Source: Clostridium hydrogenum (GTDB taxonomy: Bacteria > Bacillota > Clostridia > Clostridiales > Clostridiaceae). Taken from it: DNA of 64,000 nt. Below, piece after piece: positions 35,255 through 43,069 of the stretch; the stretch's first letter is position 1; every line of letters begins with the position of its first letter. The DNA is taken from NCBI RefSeq assembly GCF_021432385.1, contig NZ_JAEACT010000004.1, forward strand, positions 744,001-808,000, in the 5' to 3' direction. Below the pieces are notes generated by a model, which searched no databases, was not told the DNA's origin, and saw only the letters and a program-made list of their open reading frames with translations. Made by a program: the position numbers and the translations under genes.

Positions 35255-35755
35255 TTATTCAATCCCCACTACTTTGCTTCTACGTTCCATTAAAACTGTA
35301 TCATGCCATATACCATTGGGCATTTTCGCAACTTTCTCTCTTATTCCAATTTCTCTAAAGCCACAACTTTTATGCATGGCTATACTTGCATCATTCTCTA
35401 TTATAATTGCAGAATATAAACTCCAGATTCCATTTTCTTCTGACGCTTTTACTAAAGAATTCAATAAACTTTTACCTACACCTTTACCGCGATATGCCTC
35501 TCCTATATAAATACTAACTTCTGCAACACCTCTATAAACACATCTACTTGAAGTAGGGCTTAATACTGCCCAACCGAGTACATTTTTACCATCATAAGCG
35601 ACTAGTCTACATACTTTCATATGCCCTTTGTCCCACTCTTCGAAACTTGGAAGCTCCGATTGAAAGGTGGCTTTTCCAGTATTAATTCCTTCCATATATA
35701 TTTTAGCTACGTCTTCCCAATTTTCAGATTTCATTTCTTGAATACTATAATCCAC
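35255..35755 (-). CDS. GNAT N-acetyltransferase, phosphinothricin-acetyltransferase-like
   Basis: The 166-residue protein has the acetyl-CoA loop YRGKGVGKSLL (about 88-98), the preceding strand AEVSIYIGEA and the C-terminal signature FREIGIREKVAKMPNGIW followed by HDTVLMER, characteristic of PAT/methionine-sulfoximine acetyltransferases. It acetylates small amines such as toxic glutamate analogues. It follows marR by 39 bp and is probably co-transcribed with it. Confidence 0.85.
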   Translation of the reverse strand: MDYSIQEMKSENWEDVAKIYMEGINTGKATFQSELPSFEEWDKGHMKVCRLVAYDGKNVLGWAVLSPTSSRCVYRGVAEVSIYIGEAYRGKGVGKSLLNSLVKASEENGIWSLYSAIIIENDASIAMHKSCGFREIGIREKVAKMPNGIWHDTVLMERRSKVVGIE

Positions 35756-35794
35756 TTTTAATCAATCCTTTCTAATTTTTTGTATGTAATTCTT

Positions 35795-36235
35795 CTAACA
35801 ACATTTATGTCCATGTATAACGTCAATAAGTATCTTTAAACTGTCTAATACTTGTTCTCTTTTATCTTCTGGAATAGAAATAAATATTTCTTTATAGTAG
35901 TTAGTCATGTTTTCTTCTATAGTTTTAAATAGTCTTAATCCCTTGTCGGTAAGCTTTATAACAATATAACGTCTGTCCTCCGGATGTGATTCCCTAACAG
36001 CCAAATCATCGTCTACTAATTTATTTATAGTTCTACTCATTGTGCTTTTATCCAAGTTCAAAATCTTAGCAAGCTCATTCAAAGAAATTTCATTTGTCCT
36101 ACCAATTTCTACAATAGCATGGCACTGAGATATGGTAACTCCGTGACAATTTGAATCAGATTTTTCTAAAATACCAAGATCTCTTACCAATATTCTAATT
36201 AGTTCACGTAAGCAATTACTTTCATTATCTTCCAC
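35795..36235 (-). CDS. MarR-family transcriptional regulator
   Basis: The 146-residue protein has a MarR winged helix (LNELAKILNLDKSTMSRTINKLVDDDLAVRE region with beta-wing ESHPEDRRYIVIKLT). Cysteines occur at the N-terminus (NCLREL, NCHG) and as a C-terminal pair (HKCC), so redox or metal sensing is possible. It precedes the GNAT gene and has an operator overlapping its own promoter. Confidence 0.9.
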   Translation of the reverse strand: MEDNESNCLRELIRILVRDLGILEKSDSNCHGVTISQCHAIVEIGRTNEISLNELAKILNLDKSTMSRTINKLVDDDLAVRESHPEDRRYIVIKLTDKGLRLFKTIEENMTNYYKEIFISIPEDKREQVLDSLKILIDVIHGHKCC

Positions 36236-36252
36236 AAAATCACCTCAGCACA

Positions 36253-36283
36253 ATTGTAACACGAAACAGTTGTATTATACAAC
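36253..36283 (-). promoter_or_regulatory. marR promoter overlapped by a palindromic operator
   Basis: On the minus strand TTGTAT (36282-36277) and TACAAT (36258-36253) are 18 bp apart. GTTGTATTATACAAC (36269-36283) is a perfect 7-bp-arm palindrome covering the -35 box, as expected for MarR autorepression. Confidence 0.55.
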
Positions 36284-36360
36284 CACTTCTATACTATAAT
36301 AGTGAAACTGCTTCCAAACTAGAAATTGCAGATTCTAAGCTTATCTTACTAGCATTTTTC

Positions 36361-36545
36361 TAATTCACAATTCACAATGAAGGATGATTTTTCTCCGTTA
36401 GCACTGTGAAAAATCTCAAAACTTATTTTTTTATTGCTGCGCAATTGCGCCATTGATGGCGCTCAGCGAAGCTGACAACATTAAGTTTAAGATTTACCTG
36501 AAAGAAGCGAAAGGCAAATAATCATTCAATGTACTCTGTACTCCT
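36361..36545 (+). repeat. Family B heptad-armed element, copy B3
   Basis: The core shared with the other copies has TTTTTCTCCGTTAGC, GCGCAATTGCGC, the palindrome GCGCCATTGATGGCGC (36447-36462), CAGCGAAGCTG and AAGATTTACCT. The heptad arms are degenerate here. Confidence 0.8.
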
Positions 36546-36634
36546 TATCTTTAATGCTCCTCTTCATTTTTCCTCCACAATTACACTATATAATTAACTC
36601 ATAGAAAAAAATTAGTGTAAGGAAGGTGATTAAT

Positions 36635-36898
36635 ATGCCATGTCGAGGATTTCTTAATAACGGCATCTATAGAAATTTTGGTTTTTACAACGGAGGAGGA
36701 ATGATTTTTATGATGGGTTTTGGTCTATTGATATTTTTAGCAATAATTTTTGTAGCTTTAAAAATGATGAAACAAAATACCATTCCTCATTTTTCACAAC
36801 AAGACAATTCATCATTAAATATACTAAATGAAAGATTTGCAAAAGGTGAAATAAATGAAGAAGAATATTCTAAAATAAAAGCTGAACTTAAAAAATAG
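36635..36898 (+). CDS. Small membrane protein with SHOCT domain
   Basis: The 87-residue protein has a hydrophobic helix (about 24-43) and a C-terminal SHOCT motif, ILNERFAKGEINEEEYSKIK. The start is the ATG at 36635 after GGAAGGTG. It lies upstream of the second two-component pair, separated by repeats C2 and B4, so it may be a target or partner of that system. Its stop TAG is the first triplet of element C2. Confidence 0.75.
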   Translation: MPCRGFLNNGIYRNFGFYNGGGMIFMMGFGLLIFLAIIFVALKMMKQNTIPHFSQQDNSSLNILNERFAKGEINEEEYSKIKAELKK

Positions 36899-37175
36899 GC
36901 TATGTTTTAAAAGAATCTTGATATGAGCTTATGACATTAATGGACTCTAAGAATTGCTCGTTTATAATTTGCTACCCATTTAGATGCATCGTCCTGATGC
37001 CTAAATGGCTTTGACCGTCCTAGTCAAAATTACGCAAATTATAAACGAGCAATCCTAAGAGTCCATAAAAGTGAGCACATCACATCAACATTCTTTTAAA
37101 AATAGCTAAACTTACTAAAGGAAGCTATGTTTTAACTAAGTGTGAAAATCAACACTTATTTAAACCATAGCCTAA
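36896..37175. repeat. Family C compound element, copy C2 (long palindrome plus hairpin)
   Basis: The first part (36896-37095) is a nearly 80-bp-arm palindrome whose ends are TAGGCTATGTTTTAAAAGAA and its complement. It has an internal hairpin (CATTTAG/CTAAATG) and a block ATTGCTCGTTTATAATTTGC repeated inverted. The second part (about 37100-37175) is the C1-type 20-bp hairpin. The element follows the SHOCT gene and provides its stop codon. It looks like a nested insertion of one palindromic element in another. Confidence 0.75.
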
Positions 37176-37207
37176 AAATAATATAGTAGTTGTTGCACAA
37201 AACGTAA

Positions 37208-37458
37208 AAAATGCGAACCATTATTCAGAGTACAACTGACAGAGTACAGAGTATAGTGAAGGATGATTTTCTTCCGCCTTGCTACAGAAAATCTTATAAC
37301 TTATTTTTTGATTGCTTACGCAATCGCTATGTTATCAATGTTGTTCAGCGAAGCTGACAACATTTAAGTTTAAGATTTACCTGACGTAAGGAAAGGTAAA
37401 TCATCCTTAACTGTACTCTGTCATCTGTACTCTGTACTCTGAATAAAGGTTCGCATTA
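37208..37458 (+). repeat. Family B heptad-armed element, copy B4
   Basis: The outer arms AATGCGAACC...TTCAGAGTAC and GTACTCTGAATAAAGGTTCG are inverted copies. Inside lies the shared core with CGCTATG, AGCGAAGCTGACAACAT and AAGATTTACCT. It separates C2 from the second response regulator. Confidence 0.8.
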
Positions 37459-37521
37459 ATTTTACATTAGCACACAAATGCTATAAACTATATATTAATT
37501 AACAAATTGGAAGTGAATAAA

Positions 37522-38226
37522 ATGAATGATAAATTTAAAATTTTAATAGTAGATGATGAAGAAAAAATTTTAAATGTAATTAAAGCTTATTTGATAAAAG
37601 AAAACTTTGAAGTTTTAACAGCTAAGGATGGGGAAGAAGCTTTAAATATATTTGAAAAGGAGCTTGTTCATTTAATTATATTAGATTTAATGCTTCCTAA
37701 AATTTCTGGTGAAAAAGTATGTACTAAAATTAGAGCAGCTTCATCAGTGCCAATTATTATGCTTACAGCTAAAATTGAGGAAGATGACAAAATAGAAGGT
37801 CTTGCTATTGGTGCTGACGATTATGTAGCAAAACCTTTTAGCAATAGAGAATTAGTCAGCAGAGTTAAAGCTCTTATAAGACGAACTTATAGGAGTAATA
37901 AACCACTTGCAGAGTTACTGATTATAAATAATGGTGATTTAGAAATAGATGTTGAAAAGTTTATTGTAAAAAAGCAAGGAAAAGAGGTTAATTTAACTTC
38001 TAATGAATTTAAAATTTTAATTGCTCTTTTAAGTAATCCAGGTCAAGTTTTTTCAAGAGAACAATTAGTTAATAAAGCTTTTGGAATTGATTATGATGGT
38101 TTTGATAGAACTATTGATACTCACATAAAAAATATCAGACGTAAAATAGAAGATGACCCTAAAAACCCTATATATATTGTGTCCATATATGGAATTGGAT
38201 ATAAATTTAACACCCAATTATATTAA
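37522..38226 (+). CDS. OmpR/PhoB-family response regulator (second pair)
   Basis: The 234-residue protein has the receiver acidic residues D11-D12, phosphoacceptor D55 in ILDLMLP and VAKPFS, then a winged helix ending in GIGYKFN. The start was set at the ATG at 37522 after GGAAGTG rather than the TTG at 37507. It precedes its kinase by 18 bp and resembles the first regulator at 1109. Confidence 0.92.
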   Translation: MNDKFKILIVDDEEKILNVIKAYLIKENFEVLTAKDGEEALNIFEKELVHLIILDLMLPKISGEKVCTKIRAASSVPIIMLTAKIEEDDKIEGLAIGADDYVAKPFSNRELVSRVKALIRRTYRSNKPLAELLIINNGDLEIDVEKFIVKKQGKEVNLTSNEFKILIALLSNPGQVFSREQLVNKAFGIDYDGFDRTIDTHIKNIRRKIEDDPKNPIYIVSIYGIGYKFNTQLY

Positions 38227-38244
38227 AAATACGAGGTAATTATA

Positions 38245-39633
38245 ATGAAAATATCTTTAGTTAAAAAATTATCCTTAGCCTTTTTGCTTACTGTCATCAT
38301 ATCACTTATAACTGCAAGTTTAATTTCAAACTACATGATTGGTAAAAAATTCAATAATTATTTGGTTAATGAACATAAAGCTATGGAAGTTAAAACTGCC
38401 ACTACAATAAATAATTTATACAATGAGAAGATTGGCTTTTCAACTGCTAGTGAAGATGAAATATTAAGATATGCTTCAGCACAAAATTTATATATACAAA
38501 TTAAAAATATTAATGGAGAAATTATTTTTACATCAAATAATTTAAATTCAACACAAAAAACAATGATGAATTCTATGATGGGATCAATGATGCATAATTC
38601 TTTAAATACTACTGATCAATACTCTGAGGACAAATATCCCTTAAAAAAAGGTAATAAAAGTATCGGTACTATAACCTTTGGATATTATAATTCATCTTAT
38701 TTTAACAGTTCAGCACAAACCTTTATAATGACACTTAATCATTCTTTTTTATTATCTGCCCTTATAGCTTTAATTTTGGGATTAATAATAAGCATATTTT
38801 TTTCAAAACAAATATCATTGCCACTAACAAAAATAACTAGTACTGCCAATAAAATAAGAACTGGAGATTTAGAAGCAAGATCTCTTGTTATTTCTAAAAC
38901 AAAAGAAATAGACGATTTATCCACTTCAATAAATTACTTAGCAGAAACTCTGCAAAAGCAAGAGCTTCTTAGAAAACGTCTAACCTCCGATATGGCTCAT
39001 GAGCTTAGAACACCTTTAACAAATTTGAAGTCACATATAGAGGCTTTATTAGATAAAGTTTTTGAACCAACAGATGAAATACTTACAGGTTTTTATGAAG
39101 AAATACAGAGATTAATAAAGCTTGTAAATGGACTTAATGATGCAGCAAAATTAGAGCAAGCAACTACGCTTTTAAATAAATCAAGATTTAATTTGTCTTT
39201 AGAACTAGACAAAATTATAAATTCTTTTAAACCTTTATATGAAACCTCAGGCTTGAAAATATATTCAGAGCTAGCTACAAATTTAGAAATTTTCATGGAT
39301 AAAGACAAGTTTAAACAAGTAATATACAACTTACTATCAAATGCCCTTAAGTATTCTAAAGAAAATGGTGAAGTTTTAGTTACCTTAAAAGCTTTTGCAA
39401 ATACTATAATTATAGAAATTAAAGATAACGGAATTGGAATTTCCGAAAAAGATTTACCATTTATTTTTGAGAGACTCTACAGAAGTGATGAATCTCGTAA
39501 TAAAAATACTGGTGGTGCAGGTATTGGATTAACTATTGTAAAAAATATTGTGGAAGCTCATAAAGGTACTATTAAAGTCACAAGTTCTCTAGGGGTTGGA
39601 ACTACTTTTATTATTGCTCTTCCTAAAAATTAG
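38245..39633 (+). CDS. Sensor histidine kinase with Met-rich extracytoplasmic domain
   Basis: The 462-residue kinase has helices at about 8-30 and 160-182 that flank a sensor of about 130 residues. Residues 107-117 read MMNSMMGSMMH, with six Met and a His, a composition used for Cu(I)/Ag(I) binding in other proteins. HAMP, HELRTPLTNLK and a HATPase with NALKYSK, DNGIGI and GAGIGLTIV follow. It phosphorylates the preceding regulator; copper or silver sensing is inferred from the motif alone. Confidence 0.88.
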   Translation: MKISLVKKLSLAFLLTVIISLITASLISNYMIGKKFNNYLVNEHKAMEVKTATTINNLYNEKIGFSTASEDEILRYASAQNLYIQIKNINGEIIFTSNNLNSTQKTMMNSMMGSMMHNSLNTTDQYSEDKYPLKKGNKSIGTITFGYYNSSYFNSSAQTFIMTLNHSFLLSALIALILGLIISIFFSKQISLPLTKITSTANKIRTGDLEARSLVISKTKEIDDLSTSINYLAETLQKQELLRKRLTSDMAHELRTPLTNLKSHIEALLDKVFEPTDEILTGFYEEIQRLIKLVNGLNDAAKLEQATTLLNKSRFNLSLELDKIINSFKPLYETSGLKIYSELATNLEIFMDKDKFKQVIYNLLSNALKYSKENGEVLVTLKAFANTIIIEIKDNGIGISEKDLPFIFERLYRSDESRNKNTGGAGIGLTIVKNIVEAHKGTIKVTSSLGVGTTFIIALPKN

Positions 39634-39712
39634 TCTTGACCCCTACCACCTCTCCTTTACATTCCATTAAATCACTATACTAATAAATCCTCACAACAGC
39701 ATACATTATTTC

Positions 39713-39741
39713 TTGACATTTGCATTCTTATATCGTAATAT
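39713..39741 (+). promoter_or_regulatory. Sigma-A promoter of the rhodanese gene
   Basis: TTGACA (39713-39718) and TAATAT (39736-39741) are separated by exactly 17 bp, about 85 bp upstream of the rhodanese ATG. Confidence 0.65.
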
Positions 39742-39825
39742 ATAAATATAGTGATAATAAAACTTATACAATTGAAACTAAGTTTTTATGGATATAATAT
39801 AGAATGCCTAAGGAGGAATAAAATT

Positions 39826-40146
39826 ATGTTTTCATTTTTAAACAAAACCAAATTTAATTCAATAACTGCGAGTGAACTAGTGAATTTGCATGACAAAATA
39901 ACTCTAATAGATGTAAGAGAAGTAGATGAATACAGAAATGGTCATGTTCCAAATGCTAAAAATATTACAATGAACTCTTTACTTGAAAATCCAGAAAAAT
40001 ATCTTGATAAATCAAAAGAATACCATATAATATGCCAATCTGGTATGAGAAGCATGCGAACTTGTGATAAATTATCGGCTATGGGCTTCAATGTGGTTAA
40101 TGTTAAAGGCGGTACTAGTTCCTATACTGGTAATTTGCAAAGATAA
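39826..40146 (+). CDS. Rhodanese-domain protein
   Basis: The 106-residue single rhodanese domain has the active-site loop CQSGMR at about residues 72-77 and the family start TLIDVREVDEYRNGHVPNA. It carries persulfide sulfur for trafficking or detoxification. The start is the ATG at 39826 after AGGAGG. Its reading frame extends upstream without a ribosome site. It precedes a C_GCAxxG_C_C protein by 38 bp, both sulfur/redox-related. Confidence 0.9.
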   Translation: MFSFLNKTKFNSITASELVNLHDKITLIDVREVDEYRNGHVPNAKNITMNSLLENPEKYLDKSKEYHIICQSGMRSMRTCDKLSAMGFNVVNVKGGTSSYTGNLQR

Positions 40147-40184
40147 GCTATGTTTAACATACAACAAAGGAGAGATTTTATATT

Positions 40185-40547
40185 ATGAAACCATCTGAAT
40201 ATCATAAAAAAGGTTACACTTGTGGCGAAGCTGTAATAAAAGCTTTTAATGAAGAGCATAACACAAATATTCCAGTAAAACTTGGAAGTTCAATGGGAAC
40301 TGGCTTTACAACTGGAAGCTTATGCGGTGCCATAGGTGGAGCTGCTGTTATACTGGGCTACCTTAAAGGAAGAGAATCAGAAACAGAAACAAATGAGGCT
40401 AGAAAATATACGAAAGAATTAATGGACAATATAGCTGCTAAATATGGAACACAAATTTGTAAGGAGCTTAAGAAAAATAAAGTAAGCTGTGCAGATATAA
40501 TCGAGTATACCTATAGTGAATTAAATGCATTGCAGGATATTAAATAA
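40185..40547 (+). CDS. C_GCAxxG_C_C-family redox protein
   Basis: The 120-residue protein shows the family's spaced cysteines: YTCGEAVIKAF near the N-terminus, GSLCGAIGGAAVILG in the middle, and QICKELKK and VSCADII near the end. Members are small redox or metal-site proteins of unclear activity, often beside rhodanese or electron-transfer genes. It shares a transcript with the rhodanese gene (38-bp gap, GGAGAG site) and ends at a large bidirectional hairpin. Confidence 0.85.
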   Translation: MKPSEYHKKGYTCGEAVIKAFNEEHNTNIPVKLGSSMGTGFTTGSLCGAIGGAAVILGYLKGRESETETNEARKYTKELMDNIAAKYGTQICKELKKNKVSCADIIEYTYSELNALQDIK

Positions 40548-40565
40548 AATTAATAAATCTAAGTC

Positions 40566-40652
40566 AAAAAACTTTAAAAGCCTAAGAAGTTTCAATAACT
40601 CGCTGAAAAGATGCTCAGACAATTGAAACATCTAGGGCTTTTAAAGTTTTTT
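40566..40652. terminator. Large bidirectional terminator hairpin
   Basis: Arms of about 30 bp (AAAAAACTTTAAAAGCC and GGGCTTTTAAAGTTTTTT at the base, TTTCAAT and ATTGAAA at the top) enclose a 25-base loop between the convergent C_GCAxxG_C_C and YibE/F genes. A and T runs at both ends suit termination in both directions. Confidence 0.85.
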
Positions 40653-40654
40653 AC

Positions 40655-41845
40655 CTAATGAATACTCTTTTTTAAGTTGACTAACTTAGTATTTATAAGC
40701 ACTGTAATTGGTATCGTAAGCACAATTCCAATACCACCAATTAGTGCTTTTAAAATTTCACTTGATACTATATCTTGATTTATAATCTCTATAAAGGACA
40801 TACCATCCGAAGCGAAAATTATTAACATTATCATTGCGCTTCCCAAATATGCAAGTATAAGAGTATTAGACATAGTTCCCATTATATCCTTACCTACATT
40901 CATACCAGACTTAATCAATTCTTTTTCAGAAATATTAGGATTACCTTTTTTTATTTCATACATGGTAGACGATATTGTTATACCAATATCCATTATTGCT
41001 CCTAAAGCACCTAGCATAATGCAGCAAAAAAATATTCCTCTAATATCAACAGTTTTACCCATTAGTACTTCTGAAAGAGTTTGACTGTCTTCGTAGCTCA
41101 TACCAGTAACTCTTAATATACTTCCAGAAATATAAAATAGTATTCCTGAAATTATCATTCCCAATGATGTGCCCAAAATAGCTCCTAAGCTTTTCTTGGT
41201 GAATCCGCTTATCAGTAAAAAATTCATCACCAATATCATAATGCAAATTATTATTGTCGGTATTACTGGATTATTTCCTTTTAAAATTAAAGGCATTATG
41301 ATTTTTACTACAAAAATTATCGTTAATATTAAAGTAAAAAGCGACACTACTCCCTTTCTACCCCCAATTATTATTTGTAGCATAATAAATATGCCAACTA
41401 TTGTTATAAGATTTTTATACCTTATAAAATCATTTATGTATACATTGGTAATATTACCGCCTTTATCAACGTCATAATGCAATATTACTTCATCATTTTT
41501 TTTAACATTGTAATACTCAAGATCATTTTTATTTGTATCTGTATTATCAATTAAATTATCAACCGTTACTATCTGCCCCTTATACTTGCCCGCCGTTATT
41601 TTTACTTTAACTTTATTACTTACTTTGCCACTTCCACTTTTATTAGGAATTAATCCTATTACCTTCGCTTCCGCTGATTTTGATTGCATGTACTTAGAGA
41701 TGTTGCTTCCTTTTCCAGAATTTAATTCAGAATTTCTAGCTTCTAGTGAAATAGGCATTGTATCTGTATTAAAAAACGGATATGCTCTAAATATTAGAAT
41801 AATAACAACTAGTACAACTCCTAAAAAAATATTTTTTTTATTCAT
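40655..41845 (-). CDS. YibE/F family membrane protein
   Basis: The 396-residue protein has an N-terminal helix, an extracytoplasmic beta-rich domain (about 30-140, with TAGKYKGQIVTVDNL) and about seven C-terminal helices with IVGIFIMLQIIIGGRKGVVSL and GALGAIMDIGITISSTMYEI. This matches the YibE/F-like family of unknown transport function. It is transcribed alone and its AGGAGG site precedes the ATG. Confidence 0.85.
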   Translation of the reverse strand: MNKKNIFLGVVLVVIILIFRAYPFFNTDTMPISLEARNSELNSGKGSNISKYMQSKSAEAKVIGLIPNKSGSGKVSNKVKVKITAGKYKGQIVTVDNLIDNTDTNKNDLEYYNVKKNDEVILHYDVDKGGNITNVYINDFIRYKNLITIVGIFIMLQIIIGGRKGVVSLFTLILTIIFVVKIIMPLILKGNNPVIPTIIICIMILVMNFLLISGFTKKSLGAILGTSLGMIISGILFYISGSILRVTGMSYEDSQTLSEVLMGKTVDIRGIFFCCIMLGALGAIMDIGITISSTMYEIKKGNPNISEKELIKSGMNVGKDIMGTMSNTLILAYLGSAMIMLIIFASDGMSFIEIINQDIVSSEILKALIGGIGIVLTIPITVLINTKLVNLKKSIH

Positions 41846-42028
41846 CTATTACCTCCTTAAATGCTTGTCTTGATTTTAATTTATTTCATAACATTACCTA
41901 AAAATACTATTTATTAAGTATAACATAGTAGGAAGCCTAAATAATATAAAAAAGTTGATTCCTCATAAGTACATCCACCATGTTTATTTTAATTTGTAAG
42001 TTAATATACTTACATTATCGAGATTTTA
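41846..42028. other. Divergent gap between yibE/F and the lytTR gene
   Basis: This AT-rich region has no open reading frame worth listing. It carries the leftward promoter of the YibE/F gene, which was not pinpointed; the lytTR promoter follows directly. Confidence 0.4.
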
Positions 42029-42057
42029 TTGTAATAATAATCAAAATGATGTATAAT
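42029..42057 (+). promoter_or_regulatory. Sigma-A promoter of the LytTR regulator gene
   Basis: TTGTAA (42029-42034) and TATAAT (42052-42057) are 17 bp apart. The predicted transcript has a leader of about 165 bases. Confidence 0.6.
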
Positions 42058-42228
42058 ATAGTAAAAATTCAGACAATAATGCCATATTAACAAGTATTTT
42101 ATTTTCAAAACCTTATGGTTATTTTTGGAATAATAGTTGAAAATTTATTTACTATTCTTTATAAGTATAGGCAAACTTATGATTAAAATTATTAATATAA
42201 ACTATAAGAAAATAGGGACGTGATATTA

Positions 42229-42981
42229 TTGTATTCTATTATACTAGCAGAAGATAATTCTAAGGAAAGAGAAATTTTAAAAGCAATGATTCTATCCAAA
42301 AATGAAACTATAAAAATTTATGAAACTGATAATAGAAATTCAGCTTTAGAAATAGCTAAAAAAAATTTTATAAATATGTTTTTAATAGACATTACTTTAA
42401 AAGAATCTTCAGGATTAGAACTTGCAATGGATATTAGGCGTATTCACAAATATGAATTTAGTGAAATCATTTTTTTTGCAAACCACCTTGATTATATATT
42501 GCAAGCTTTTAAGCAAATTCATTGTTATGATTATATCTTGAAACCTTATAACGAAGCTGAAGTTCAAGTTATATTAGACAAGCTTATCAATAATAAAATC
42601 AATAATTTAGAAAATAAAAAAAGCATTTTAGATAATGAACTTGATGTAAAAATAAGAAACAATATACATGTATTAGTAAAAATATCCGAAATTTTATTTA
42701 TAGAAGTTAAAGACAGAGACTGTGAAGTTAACACTATTTATGGAGTTTATACTTATAACAATATAAGCTTAAAAAAAATACTTGAATTAATTAATTGCAA
42801 ATACATAGTTCAAAGTCATAAGGCTTTTGCTGTAAATATAAATTACATATTTAAAGTGGAAAAAATAAATCTTAAACTAGGTGCTATATATTTTAAAGAT
42901 CATCCTAAAACAGCTCTATTAGGATACAAATTTAAAAATAGTATAATAGAGGAATTAAAAAAAAATAGGTCATTATGTTAA
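42229..42981 (+). CDS. LytTR-family response regulator (AgrA/ComE-like)
   Basis: The 250-residue protein has a receiver domain with ILAEDNSKE, the phosphoacceptor D in FLIDITLKES and ILKPYNE, then a LytTR DNA-binding domain (about 145-245, with VKISEILFIEVKDRD and VQSHKAFAVNINYI). The start is the TTG at 42229, six or more bases after AGGGACGTGAT. No cognate kinase is adjacent. It converges on the lanthipeptide-type cluster and is its likely regulator. Confidence 0.82.
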   Translation: MYSIILAEDNSKEREILKAMILSKNETIKIYETDNRNSALEIAKKNFINMFLIDITLKESSGLELAMDIRRIHKYEFSEIIFFANHLDYILQAFKQIHCYDYILKPYNEAEVQVILDKLINNKINNLENKKSILDNELDVKIRNNIHVLVKISEILFIEVKDRDCEVNTIYGVYTYNNISLKKILELINCKYIVQSHKAFAVNINYIFKVEKINLKLGAIYFKDHPKTALLGYKFKNSIIEELKKNRSLC

Positions 42982-43004
42982 AAATCTTTTTCCTAATTAT
43001 ACTA

Positions 43005-43050
43005 TAAAAAATCTTAAGATAAGTAATTTACTTTTCCTAAGATTTTTAAA
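43005..43050. terminator. Bidirectional terminator
   Basis: AAAAAATCTTA and TAAGATTTTT pair around a loop and carry A and T runs on opposite sides. It lies between the convergent lytTR and ABC exporter genes. Confidence 0.75.
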
Positions 43051-43069
43051 AGAATATTAACCATAATAA

